A stretch of 35,014 bases of DNA from a candidate division TM6 bacterium GW2011_GWF2_30_66 (GTDB lineage: Bacteria > Babelota > Babeliae > Babelales > Vermiphilaceae). Below the pieces are notes generated by a model that was not told the DNA's origin, searched no databases, and saw only the letters and a program-made list of their open reading frames with translations. Position 1 is the first letter of the stretch; every line of letters begins with the position of its first letter. Positions 24,626-32,577 of the stretch are shown piece by piece. The stretch is from contig LBOA01000005.1 of NCBI GenBank assembly GCA_000989195.1, forward strand, positions 1 through 35,014. The letters are read 5' to 3'. Position numbers and translations under genes: made by a program.

Positions 24626-27451
24626 TTATCCTTGTTCAATTACGCTAACTTGGCTGCCCTGTGGCCCTTTATTAATTAAAAAATGCACAGGGAATTGATC
24701 TTTCATAGAATTTAGATGCGAAACTATTATGATTTTGGAAAAATCTTCTTGTATTTTATAAATTGCATCCATAATTTTGGTTAGTCCCTCTTCGTCCTGT
24801 GAGCCAAAGCCTTCATCTATTATGAGTGTTTGCAGCGCTGTACCAGCTCTACGAGCTAAAAGTTTTGATATGGCGATGCGCAATGCGAAATCTATGCGAA
24901 AAGCTTCGCCGCCAGAAAATAGCTCATACTGTCTTATTCCGGCTGTATCAGATATTTTTATATCTAAAGTTTCTTTTGTCCCGCCATTTTTAAGATCTCT
25001 TAGCGATTCTATGAATATCTGAGATTGATTATTAGTTAGTCTAGCAAGTATGTTATTCGCCTCTTGTTCAACTTCTGGTATCGCATTCTCTATTAAAAAA
25101 GCTTGTATGCCGTCTTTACCGGTTGCTTCTGATATAATTTTGTAATCTTGGTATTGTGCGTTCAGTAAGCTAATAGTTTCGTCTTGTTTTTTAGATTCTT
25201 CTTGCAACTCTTTTAGTTTGGATATTTGGTTTTCTAGCGAGCCTTTATTTTGCAATAAATTTTCTTTTTGTGTATTTATTTCTTTTAGTTTTTGCGATAT
25301 ATGTGTCTCAAATGAGTCTAGTTCTTTTTGTTTATTTTCTAGCTCACTATACTTGTTAAATTCTTCATTTAATAAGTATAGTTCTTTTTTTATAGCTTTT
25401 AAGCTTATGCATAAATTAGCGATATTGTTTTTGCGTTCTTGTTGCTTGTCTATTTCTTGTTTGATTTTTTCAAATTCATGAATTTGTGATTCTATTTCTT
25501 TCAAATTTTCTATAGCAGATTTATGTTCTTGCTGGTTATAATTTAAATTTTTTAATTCAATAATATTTTTTTGTATATTTTCAGTAATATTTTTATATTC
25601 TAAGTTGTTTTGTAGTGAAATTTTTTCTTGATCTAAAATATTTTGTAGCTCTTTATTGTTTGTATCAATGTTTTTACAAATAATTTTTTGTGAATTTTTT
25701 ATTTCAGTTAAATTTAAATTTATTTTTTCAAAATCTTGATCAATTAATTTTATATTTTTATCAAGTTCTAGTAGCTGTACTTGCAATATTTTATTTTTTT
25801 CTTGAGCAGTTTTTAAGGTTTTAATAGTCTCATTTTGAGTGATTAAAATTTGTTTTAAATCTTTAATTATCCTTGCTAGTCGAGCTAATCTATGGGTGTA
25901 AAATATTTTTTGTGTTGCAAATTTTGTTTGCAAAAATTTTTTTCTAGAAGCCGAAAGATTTTGTTCGCACAATGGACAGCTTGGACAATCTTGATCCTGA
26001 GATAGATTGTGCTTTTGTTCAAGAGCATCTAGTTCTTTTTTTACTAGATTACCCTGGGCGATGTATGCTTGATAGTGTGCTTTTCTTTTTTCAAATTGAT
26101 TTTCTTCTTTTTCTAGAACATTTTGTGTGATTGAATTTAAGTCGAGAGCCTCTTGTATTTTTTTGATATTATCATTATATGTTCTTTTTTGTGTGTTTTT
26201 GTCTAGTTGATTTTGAAATAAATCTTTTAATTTTACTTCTGTGTTTCTAAGTTCTATGTTTAATTTTTCTATAGCTAGTTTTTTTTCTTGAACTTGTATA
26301 TTAAAGCTTGAATAAAATTCTTGTTCTATTTTTTGTAAATTTTCTTTGTCCTTTATATACTGCTCTCTTAGCTGCAATTGGGTTTGTAATGTTTTTTGGT
26401 GTTTATCTAATATTTCTAATAAATTATTTTTTTGTTCAAATAATTTTTTTTGATTTTGGCCAGTTAAGCTTAACTCTTTTGCGTGAATAGATCTCCAGGC
26501 GGTTCTTGTTTCAAGCATCTTTTCTGTTTCACTTTTTTGTTTAATTAAAATTTCACTTTGCTTGAATTGCATTATTTGTTTATTTTTTTGATCTTCTGTT
26601 AGTTTTTTTCTATTTATTAATATTGCTTTATTGTCGACTTGCAGGTCTTTTTCTTGTTTTGCAATTTCTTGTAAATTATTTTCTAGATCTAATATTTGTT
26701 TTTCAAGATCATCTTTTTTTAATAGCTCTAATTTTATTTTTTCTTGAAATTTTACGACCCCATCTTTTTCCATTGCAGCTTGTTTTGACTTTTCATTTGC
26801 AAGTTTTTTTACAATATCATATTGTTGTAGGCCAAGAATTTGTGTAAATATGTCTTTTCTGTCTTTTGGAGATTTTTTTGAGAACTCGTTGGCTTGGCCT
26901 TGTCTTAAAAATGCAGAGTTTACAAAGGTGTCTATTGATAGACATATTGTGTCCTCTATTTTTTTTTGCGTGTCACGAATTCTTTTTTCGCTAAGAGAGA
27001 TAAGTTTTTCGCCAGGGCCTATTTTATTTTGAGAGTTAGAATCGCTAAAATTAGGGGTTAGGCCAATAGTTTCTACGGTACAGTTAGCATCGTCAGAATT
27101 AGAACCTAAATCAAAAGCGTTGAAAACGCCGAATTCTAGATTTGCAGTAGGTTTTGAAATAGTTTTGCAATATTCTCGTTTTATTCTGTATTTTTGTTTA
27201 TTGCATTCGAAGTCAAAAATAACCATCATGTGTGATTGGCCAATTTTTAGCAATCCATCATCAGATTTTGCAGCCCCTGATATTTTTCTAGCCTCGCCCC
27301 ATACCGCCCAAGTTATAGAGTCCAGTAGGGCTGATTTACCGTGACCATTTTTACCTGAAAGACAGATTAATTGGTATGGCTCAAAGTTTATTGTTTGTAA
27401 TTCAGATCCATAACTTAAAAAATTTTTTATTTGTAACCTTATTGGTATCAT
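24626..27451 (-). CDS. sbcC: SbcC/Rad50-type SMC-like ATPase (exonuclease subunit)
   Basis: ATPase subunit of the SbcCD complex, which opens and trims DNA ends and hairpins. Walker A GKNGHGKS is at residues 33–40. Two long coiled-coil arms flank a zinc hook at about residues 485–495 (CPSCPLCEQNL). The C-terminal lobe has the ABC signature LFSGGEAFRIDFALR near 850 and Walker B LIIDEGFGSQDEEGL near 880. 941 residues, within the family range. An in-frame TTG four codons upstream exists, but ATG at 27451 with AGG just before it is the better start. No sbcD nuclease gene lies next to it, which is unusual. The coiled coil is rich in K, E, Q and N, as the AT-rich DNA would produce. Confidence 0.92.
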   Translation of the reverse strand: MIPIRLQIKNFLSYGSELQTINFEPYQLICLSGKNGHGKSALLDSITWAVWGEARKISGAAKSDDGLLKIGQSHMMVIFDFECNKQKYRIKREYCKTISKPTANLEFGVFNAFDLGSNSDDANCTVETIGLTPNFSDSNSQNKIGPGEKLISLSEKRIRDTQKKIEDTICLSIDTFVNSAFLRQGQANEFSKKSPKDRKDIFTQILGLQQYDIVKKLANEKSKQAAMEKDGVVKFQEKIKLELLKKDDLEKQILDLENNLQEIAKQEKDLQVDNKAILINRKKLTEDQKNKQIMQFKQSEILIKQKSETEKMLETRTAWRSIHAKELSLTGQNQKKLFEQKNNLLEILDKHQKTLQTQLQLREQYIKDKENLQKIEQEFYSSFNIQVQEKKLAIEKLNIELRNTEVKLKDLFQNQLDKNTQKRTYNDNIKKIQEALDLNSITQNVLEKEENQFEKRKAHYQAYIAQGNLVKKELDALEQKHNLSQDQDCPSCPLCEQNLSASRKKFLQTKFATQKIFYTHRLARLARIIKDLKQILITQNETIKTLKTAQEKNKILQVQLLELDKNIKLIDQDFEKINLNLTEIKNSQKIICKNIDTNNKELQNILDQEKISLQNNLEYKNITENIQKNIIELKNLNYNQQEHKSAIENLKEIESQIHEFEKIKQEIDKQQERKNNIANLCISLKAIKKELYLLNEEFNKYSELENKQKELDSFETHISQKLKEINTQKENLLQNKGSLENQISKLKELQEESKKQDETISLLNAQYQDYKIISEATGKDGIQAFLIENAIPEVEQEANNILARLTNNQSQIFIESLRDLKNGGTKETLDIKISDTAGIRQYELFSGGEAFRIDFALRIAISKLLARRAGTALQTLIIDEGFGSQDEEGLTKIMDAIYKIQEDFSKIIIVSHLNSMKDQFPVHFLINKGPQGSQVSVIEQG

Positions 27452-27542
27452 TTTAACCTGCAAATAATTTGATCGTAAATAATTTAGCTTATATTTATGG
27501 CTATTTTGTCTTATTAAAAATACATGTATACTTAATATAAGT

Positions 27543-27573
27543 TTAACAGGACTTATAAATATAGCCTATAAGT
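27543..27573 (+). promoter_or_regulatory. Candidate promoter with overlapping inverted repeat before the mutase gene
   Basis: TTAACA (27543–27548), an 18-base spacer, TATAAG (27567–27572). The 7-bp inverted repeat ACTTATA (27551–27557) and TATAAGT (27567–27573) covers the spacer and the -10, so a repressor could bind here. AT richness makes chance matches likely. Confidence 0.35.
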
Positions 27574-27616
27574 TTTATTTATAAATTTTATTTAAAATTT
27601 TTGATAGGGATTATGC

Positions 27617-29032
27617 ATGAAAGAAAATATATTTAGACAATATGATATACGTGGAAAAGTTGATTCAGAATTAAATTTGGATCAAGTATATGATTTGGGA
27701 TTGGCGATAGCATTTTATTTTATAGAGAATAAGCCAGACATAAAAACTGTAGCCATAGGTATGGATGGACGAACGCATTCCCCAATTATTAAAGATAGCT
27801 TGTCCAAAGCTATTATGGATAGCGGTTTAGATGTGGTTTTTATTGGTATTTGTCCAACTCCTGTTGTTCATTTTTCTTTGCATGAAAAAGTTTGGGATAA
27901 AAAAATTGATGCGGGCCTTATGATTACAGCCTCTCATAACCCAAAAGAATATAATGGCATTAAAATTTCTCTTGGATCAAAGAGTATTTGGGGCCAAGAA
28001 GTACAAAAAATAAAAAGTTTATTTATAAATAAAAAAAAGGCGATATCTAGTATTCCTGGTAAATATTATGAGATAGAAGTTATATCTAAATATATAGATT
28101 GGCTAAAAGAGCACTTTAAAATGCTTATTGGAAGTGATATATCTGCTGTGGTTGATTCTGGTAATGGTGTTGGTGGAACAGTAATGCCGCAATTAATAGA
28201 AAAAATGGGCTGGAAAAATGTACAAAGTATATTTGATACAGTTGATGGAAATTATCCAAATCATGAAGCAGATCCTACAATTGAAGAAAATATGAGTTTT
28301 GTAAAAAATATTTTAGCTACAACAGATGTTCAAGTTGGCATAGGTTTTGATGGTGATTGCGACAGAATGGCTCCGATGACAAAGTCAGGAGAGTTGGTTA
28401 CAGGTGATAAGCTTTTGGCTGTTTATGCAGAGCCAATTTTGAAGAAGCAAAAAGGCGCTGTTGTGATCTGCGATATAAAAGCATCTTCAGGTTTAGAAGA
28501 AATAGTTGAGTCTATGGGCGGGAGAGTGGTTTTGGTGCCATCTGGTGTTTCAAACATAAAGACGAATATGATTGAACTCAATTCACCTCTTGGTGGCGAG
28601 TTGAGCTGTCACTTTTTCTTTACTGATAGGCATTTTGGATTTGACGATGCGTTTTATGCGATGATGCGTTTATTTGAGATTATGGTTTCTACTGGAGAAA
28701 ATTTAGGCGAGCTAATTTCTGTATTTCCAAAAAAGATAAGCACGCAAGAGATCAGAATGGAATGTGTTGATAGTAAAAAAGGCGAGATAGTTGAGTCTGT
28801 AAAGTTGTTATTTGAAAAAAATCATGATGCTAAAATTATAACAACTGATGGCGTAAAAGTTGTTATGAGTTATGGATGGGGTATTTTAAGAGCTTCTAAT
28901 ACTCAGCCTGTTTTGAGTTTGCGTTTTGAGTCAAGTACTCAGGAAGGATTGGATAAAATTAGGGGTGATTTTTTAAAAGCTATGAGCCCGTATTTTGAAG
29001 AGAAGTTTTTGAAAGAGCAATTATTTATATAA
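27617..29032 (+). CDS. manB: Phosphomannomutase/phosphoglucomutase (AlgC type)
   Basis: Interconverts hexose 6- and 1-phosphates, feeding sugar nucleotides for envelope polysaccharides and glycolysis. It begins FRQYDIRGK, the usual AlgC-type N-terminus. The phosphoserine is S106 in TASHNPKEYNG, the metal loop is D245, D247 and D249 in GFDGDCDR, and the sugar-binding loop is GGELSCH at 327–332, where most members have S-G-H. The C-terminal phosphate site is RASNTQPVLSLRFES. 471 residues, full length. AGGGA precedes the ATG. It is the first of three closely spaced genes with nfo and gap. Whether mannose or glucose is the preferred substrate cannot be told. Confidence 0.9.
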   Translation: MKENIFRQYDIRGKVDSELNLDQVYDLGLAIAFYFIENKPDIKTVAIGMDGRTHSPIIKDSLSKAIMDSGLDVVFIGICPTPVVHFSLHEKVWDKKIDAGLMITASHNPKEYNGIKISLGSKSIWGQEVQKIKSLFINKKKAISSIPGKYYEIEVISKYIDWLKEHFKMLIGSDISAVVDSGNGVGGTVMPQLIEKMGWKNVQSIFDTVDGNYPNHEADPTIEENMSFVKNILATTDVQVGIGFDGDCDRMAPMTKSGELVTGDKLLAVYAEPILKKQKGAVVICDIKASSGLEEIVESMGGRVVLVPSGVSNIKTNMIELNSPLGGELSCHFFFTDRHFGFDDAFYAMMRLFEIMVSTGENLGELISVFPKKISTQEIRMECVDSKKGEIVESVKLLFEKNHDAKIITTDGVKVVMSYGWGILRASNTQPVLSLRFESSTQEGLDKIRGDFLKAMSPYFEEKFLKEQLFI

Positions 29033-29048
29033 AAAAGTGGGAGTGTTA

Positions 29049-29876
29049 ATGAGAGAATTGGGTTTACATTTAAGAGTAGAGACAAATCTTGTAGATTTAG
29101 TAAAAAAAGCAAAAAATTTAGAGGTCGATTTTTTTCAATGTTTTTTAACACAAAAAACTGAAGGCCGACTTCTTTCTCTAGATAGTTGCGATATAGAAGA
29201 TTTTGTTAAATTGCGTAGAGAGTTGTTTAAAGATTTATTTTTACATATCTCTTATTGGGTTAATTTATCTTCTGTAAAACATAATGAACATAGGCTGCTA
29301 TCAAAAGAGTTGGCTTTGGTTAAAAAACTTGAGTTTACGCATATTGTACTTCATCCAGGGTCTGCAAAAGGTGAAAAACGAGTTCCTAAAGGCGTAGATG
29401 CTTTAGCTTCAATGGTTAATTCTATAGTTAAAAGTGAGCCAGAATTTACTATAGTTATAGAAAATGTAGCACAAAAATATCCATGTATTGGGGGGGACAT
29501 AAGCCATTTTAGATTACTGTTGGATAAGCTTGATAACTCTGATAGAGTAAAATTTTGTATAGATACGGCTCACGCTTTTTCTTATGGTTATGATCTTGCT
29601 GATTTTAAAAAACAGGATGAGTTTGTGGATTTTATAGATTCACAAGTTGGCTGGCATAAAGTTTGCTTAATACATTTGAATGATAATATTGGTGCTTGTT
29701 GCTCGCATATTGATACACATAGTGCGCTTGGAGAGGGTAAAATAGGTATTGAGGCGTTGAAGAGATTTGCTCAGCAAGACAAGTTGAAAAATATACCAAT
29801 GCTTTTAGAGCCTCCAATGATGAGCGATGATCAGCTTAGGCGTGAATTAGATTTGGTTAAGAGCTGGATTAAGTAA
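29049..29876 (+). CDS. nfo: Endonuclease IV (AP endonuclease)
   Basis: Cleaves DNA 5' to abasic sites in base excision repair. The nine zinc ligands of the E. coli enzyme can all be placed with a constant offset of seven: H66, H102, E138, D172, H175, H209, D222, H224 and E254 (in motifs LHIS, VLHPG, VIENV, CIDTAHAF, IHLND, HIDTH, LLEPP). The last motif is LEPP where the family has LETP. An in-frame GTG at 29037 exists, but ATG at 29049 lies five bases after GGGAG and gives 275 residues. It is 16 bases after the mutase gene and 23 before gap. Confidence 0.93.
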   Translation: MRELGLHLRVETNLVDLVKKAKNLEVDFFQCFLTQKTEGRLLSLDSCDIEDFVKLRRELFKDLFLHISYWVNLSSVKHNEHRLLSKELALVKKLEFTHIVLHPGSAKGEKRVPKGVDALASMVNSIVKSEPEFTIVIENVAQKYPCIGGDISHFRLLLDKLDNSDRVKFCIDTAHAFSYGYDLADFKKQDEFVDFIDSQVGWHKVCLIHLNDNIGACCSHIDTHSALGEGKIGIEALKRFAQQDKLKNIPMLLEPPMMSDDQLRRELDLVKSWIK

Positions 29877-29899
29877 TATTAAAAAACAGGAGAGTAGAG

Positions 29900-30907
29900 A
29901 TGGTAAATGTAGCAATAAATGGTTTTGGTCGAATCGGCCGCAACTTCTTAAGAGCAGTTTTACAAGATAAATCTTGTCATGAGAAGATAAAAGTTGTTGT
30001 AATAAATGTTGGCAATGCGAACATAGATTATATTGCTCACATGTTCAGATATGATACGCTTCTTGGAATTTACCCTGGGGATGTGCAGATAAAAAATAAC
30101 GAGCTAATAATAGACGGCTACAAAATAGCAATTATTAGTGAGCTTGATATAAATAAAATTGACTGGCGCAAGTATTTAGTAGGCTGGGTAGTAGACGCAA
30201 CAGGTAAGTTCACAGATAGGGCCGGAGCACAATTACATATCAATTCTGGGGCAAAAAAAGTTTTAATAACAGCGCCAGGGAATGATGAAGATGTAACAAT
30301 AATTCCAGGTGTTAATTACCAGGATTATATTCCAACAAAGCATAATATAGTATCTCTTGGAAGCTGTACAACTAATGCAATTGCGCCAATTTTAAAAGTT
30401 TTGCATGAGAATTTTATTATAGAGCGTGGATTTATGACAACTATACATGCTTATACAAATGATCAAGTTTTATTAGATGTTGAAAAAAAAGATCTGCGAC
30501 GTGCTCGTGCAGCTGCACTTAATATTATTCCTACGACAACAGGGGCGCAAAAAGTTGTTGGAAAAGTTCTGCCAGAACTTAATGGTCTAATTGGTGGAAC
30601 TGCTATACGTGTGCCAGTTGGCAAAGTATCGTTAATAGATTTATCTTTTAACGCAAAAAAGGAAATTACAGTAGAGAAAATAAATAAAGCTTTTGAATTA
30701 GCTTCAAAAAGTGGCCAACTTGCCGGGATTATGTCAGTTATTTGTGAGCAACTTGTTTCCAGTGATTTTTCTGGCAACAATAACTCAGTAATAATCGATA
30801 GTTTGCTAACCGATGTTGAACAAAATATGGGAAAAGTTTTTGGTTGGTACGACAATGAATGGGGTTATAGTGTTAGACTTAAAGATTTTTTACTAAAAGT
30901 TAATTAA
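29900..30907 (+). CDS. gap: Glyceraldehyde-3-phosphate dehydrogenase
   Basis: Oxidises glyceraldehyde 3-phosphate with phosphate and NAD(P)+ in glycolysis. N-terminal Rossmann motif INGFGRIGRN, catalytic C156 in SLGSCTTNA, base H183 in TTIHAYTNDQ, and the ending WYDNEWGYS. 335 residues, full length. At the end of the second strand the family has an aspartate that binds the NAD ribose (usually VNDL/INDP); here the sequence is INVGNANI, with no acidic residue, which may relax or shift cofactor choice toward NADP. AGGAG ribosome binding site. Third gene of the mutase-nfo-gap unit. Confidence 0.95.
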   Translation: MVNVAINGFGRIGRNFLRAVLQDKSCHEKIKVVVINVGNANIDYIAHMFRYDTLLGIYPGDVQIKNNELIIDGYKIAIISELDINKIDWRKYLVGWVVDATGKFTDRAGAQLHINSGAKKVLITAPGNDEDVTIIPGVNYQDYIPTKHNIVSLGSCTTNAIAPILKVLHENFIIERGFMTTIHAYTNDQVLLDVEKKDLRRARAAALNIIPTTTGAQKVVGKVLPELNGLIGGTAIRVPVGKVSLIDLSFNAKKEITVEKINKAFELASKSGQLAGIMSVICEQLVSSDFSGNNNSVIIDSLLTDVEQNMGKVFGWYDNEWGYSVRLKDFLLKVN

Positions 30908-30950
30908 TTCTTAAAAACCAAGTTTTTATGTAAAAGTTTTTATAAAATAA

Positions 30951-30977
30951 TTGATTTTGTGTTTTTTGACGTATAAT
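30951..30977 (+). promoter_or_regulatory. Candidate promoter of the small secreted protein gene
   Basis: TTGATT (30951–30956), a 15-base spacer, and consensus TATAAT (30972–30977), about 55 bases before the ATG at 31031. The short spacer lowers confidence. Confidence 0.5.
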
Positions 30978-31030
30978 TTTGTAGAAATAAAGTTTTAAAT
31001 ATTTTTAACACTTATACCCGTGAGAAAAAC

Positions 31031-31384
31031 ATGAATACAAGAAATTTTTTTCTGTTAATATTTATAGCAATAGTTTTTGGCGCAAATGCCAGATCTTTTG
31101 CTATGAAAAAAACTAATGTAAATGTACAAGAAGAAAAATATGACGGTTTTTTTGAAGAGCATATATCAACTTTGGTTCCAGTTAAGATAAAAAAAGAAAA
31201 AAAGAAAGTTCTGATAAAGGAAGAGAGTTTTGAATCAGAAGAAAATAGTCAAGTTAATGATTTTTGCGAAGAACACGTTTTGCCAATTAACTTAGTAAAT
31301 TTTAAATGTAATTGTAATAAAGAGACTATGTTAGATTTTTTTGAGCTTTTTTGTACATGTTTTTCTTGTTTTGATAAAAAATAA
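31031..31384 (+). CDS. Small secreted cysteine-containing protein, unknown function
   Basis: A 117-residue protein I do not recognise. Residues 5–22 (NFFLLIFIAIVFGANARS) form a signal peptide. The mature part has a basic lysine stretch (KIKKEKKKVLIKEE) and an acidic middle. A short motif occurs twice: DGFFEEHISTLVPV near residue 38 and NDFCEEHVLPINLV near 77. The C-terminus has clustered cysteines (CNCNKE and CTCFSCF), which could bind metal or form disulfides after export. It has its own promoter and stands alone between gap and a tRNA. It may be another exported effector or an envelope protein. Confidence 0.68.
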   Translation: MNTRNFFLLIFIAIVFGANARSFAMKKTNVNVQEEKYDGFFEEHISTLVPVKIKKEKKKVLIKEESFESEENSQVNDFCEEHVLPINLVNFKCNCNKETMLDFFELFCTCFSCFDKK

Positions 31385-31495
31385 TTATAGAGATTGTTTT
31401 ATTGTAAAAATTTTGAGTTAAATAATTTACTGAAGGCTTTATTGGTTATTTTTTTATTATTTAGCAAAAAAATTTAAATTTATAGTAATTTTAGC

Positions 31496-31522
31496 TTCAC
31501 AAACTATATATTTTCATATAAT
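31496..31522 (+). promoter_or_regulatory. Candidate tRNA promoter
   Basis: TTCACA (31496–31501), a 15-base spacer, and consensus TATAAT (31517–31522), 40 bases before the tRNA. A small perfect hairpin (AAGATTT 31531–31537 with AAATCTT 31545–31551) lies between it and the tRNA. Confidence 0.42.
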
Positions 31523-31562
31523 ATATATTTAAGATTTGTCTTTTAAATCTTGATAAGTGGTG

Positions 31563-31639
31563 GGGCCCATAGCTCAGTTGGTTAGAGCAGTCGGCTCATA
31601 ACCGAAAGGTCCCAGGTTCAAGTCCCGGTGGGCCCACCA
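31563..31639 (+). tRNA. tRNA with anticodon CAU (probably Ile2, otherwise elongator Met)
   Basis: A 77-base cloverleaf with encoded CCA. The acceptor GGGCCCA pairs perfectly with TGGGCCC; the D arm is GCTC/GAGC; the anticodon loop is CTCATAA with CAU; the T loop is TTCAAGT. The loop and stem GGCTCATAACCG resemble tRNA-Ile2, whose C34 is turned to lysidine, more than initiator tRNA, which it is not (the acceptor starts with a G-C pair). Two mismatches are seen: G·A at the top of the anticodon stem and A·C in the middle of the T stem. Confidence 0.9.
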
Positions 31640-31659
31640 TATTAGATATCCCAATGGAG

Positions 31660-31848
31660 CGGTACGGCTGTAACGTCCTGAGGGAGATTTTCTATAAAGA
31701 TGTTCTCTCTTTATGTTATAGTTTACTTCCCCTGCCGGAGTCGGTAGTTGTCATGGTGTAATTAGGACGATAACAGTTTTGCTGCGTCCTTCGTAGCCTT
31801 AAAAAAGTTGAAACTTTGTATGGCTTGTTGGCGTAGGATGGACAGAGG
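31660..31848 (+). ncRNA. Structured RNA or leader, identity unknown
   Basis: A 189-base stretch with no open frame and much higher GC than the nearby spacers. A closing stem CTGT/CGTCCT (31668–31671, 31674–31679) pairs with AGGATG/ACAG (31835–31840, 31842–31845). Inside are four hairpins. The first is GGGAG/CTTCC (31682–31686, 31726–31730) topped by ATAAAGA/TCTTTAT (31694–31700, 31708–31714). The others are TGCCG/CGGTA (31733–31746), AGGACG/CGTCCT (31764–31769, 31785–31790) and AGCC…GGCT with AAAGT/ACTTT (31795–31825). The sequence AGCCTTAAAA recalls 6S RNA, but the overall layout is not that of 6S, and the conserved RNase P core is not found. It lies between the tRNA and the zinc-ribbon gene and ends at that gene's ribosome binding site. 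Confidence 0.65.
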
Positions 31849-31857
31849 GTGGATGAT

Positions 31858-32571
31858 ATGAATAATAATGCATTTACTGCGTTAATCGATTTGGTAGATT
31901 TCGATCAAAAAACTATTTTTCTACAAAATAATATTGCAAAGCTTGTTCATGGTATAAGTTTCTTTGAAAAACAAAAAGATACTTTAGACATTGCTATTCA
32001 AAAAGCAAAAAATAATTTGCATGATATACAAAAAGAGGTTGATCTAAGTGAGCTTGAGATTAAGAGTTATGATCAACAAATAAAAGAAAAGCAGGCTAAG
32101 CTTAATTTAATTACAACCCAAAAAGAGCATGCATCTTACAAAAAAGAGATACAAAATTTACAGGAAAAGCAACATGCGTGTGAAGGGCCATTAGTAGACT
32201 CTTGGAATGCATTGGAGCAGGCAAAATTAGAATATCAAAAACAGCTTGATGGTTATGAAAGTAACGTTGCTCAAATAGATAAAGAAATTACAGAAAATAA
32301 CAAAAATATAGAACAGGCTAAAATTGAGCTACAAGAGCATATCGATAAAAGAGATGAAAAGGTTAAGTTTGTGCCAAAGGATTGGCTAGAGAAGTATGAA
32401 ATTTTAGGCGCTAGGGTTGCAGATCCTATTGTTACGGTTGATCGTGGAAGTTGTAGCGCTTGTTATTATGATGTTACGCCGCAACATATGGTTGAATTGA
32501 AAAATGGAAAGCTTGTGCAGTGTAAGGGTTGCTATAGATTTTTATACATAAAACAACAACAAGAAGAATGA
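31858..32571 (+). CDS. Coiled-coil protein with C4 zinc ribbon (zf-RING_7/DUF164 family)
   Basis: 237 residues: a long antiparallel coiled coil (about 15–170) rich in K, E and Q, then a zinc ribbon with CSAC near residue 198 and CKGC near 222. The family includes chlamydial CdsZ and Helicobacter HP0958; members act as adaptors or chaperones or bind RNA, and no single function is fixed. An in-frame GTG at 31849 overlaps the AGAGGG ribosome binding site, so ATG at 31858 is the start. It is the first gene of a run with the RNase HI-family and SpoIID genes; the zinc-ribbon plus RNase HI pairing is seen in many bacteria. Confidence 0.85.
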   Translation: MNNNAFTALIDLVDFDQKTIFLQNNIAKLVHGISFFEKQKDTLDIAIQKAKNNLHDIQKEVDLSELEIKSYDQQIKEKQAKLNLITTQKEHASYKKEIQNLQEKQHACEGPLVDSWNALEQAKLEYQKQLDGYESNVAQIDKEITENNKNIEQAKIELQEHIDKRDEKVKFVPKDWLEKYEILGARVADPIVTVDRGSCSACYYDVTPQHMVELKNGKLVQCKGCYRFLYIKQQQEE

Positions 32572-32577
32572 TGCCCA

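Noticed and set aside
24777-27344. Several plus-strand open frames opposite sbcC
   Set aside because: Low-complexity, hydrophobic products that mirror the K/E/Q-rich coiled coil; no starts with ribosome binding sites.
31660-31848. Assigning the structured RNA as 6S RNA, RNase P RNA, tmRNA or SRP RNA
   Set aside because: AGCCTTAAAA resembles a 6S segment, but the multi-hairpin layout is not a single bubble-bearing rod. The conserved RNase P core (GGAAAGUC-type and ACAGAA-type), the tmRNA ends and the SRP GGAAGGAAGC loop were not found. Left as unknown.
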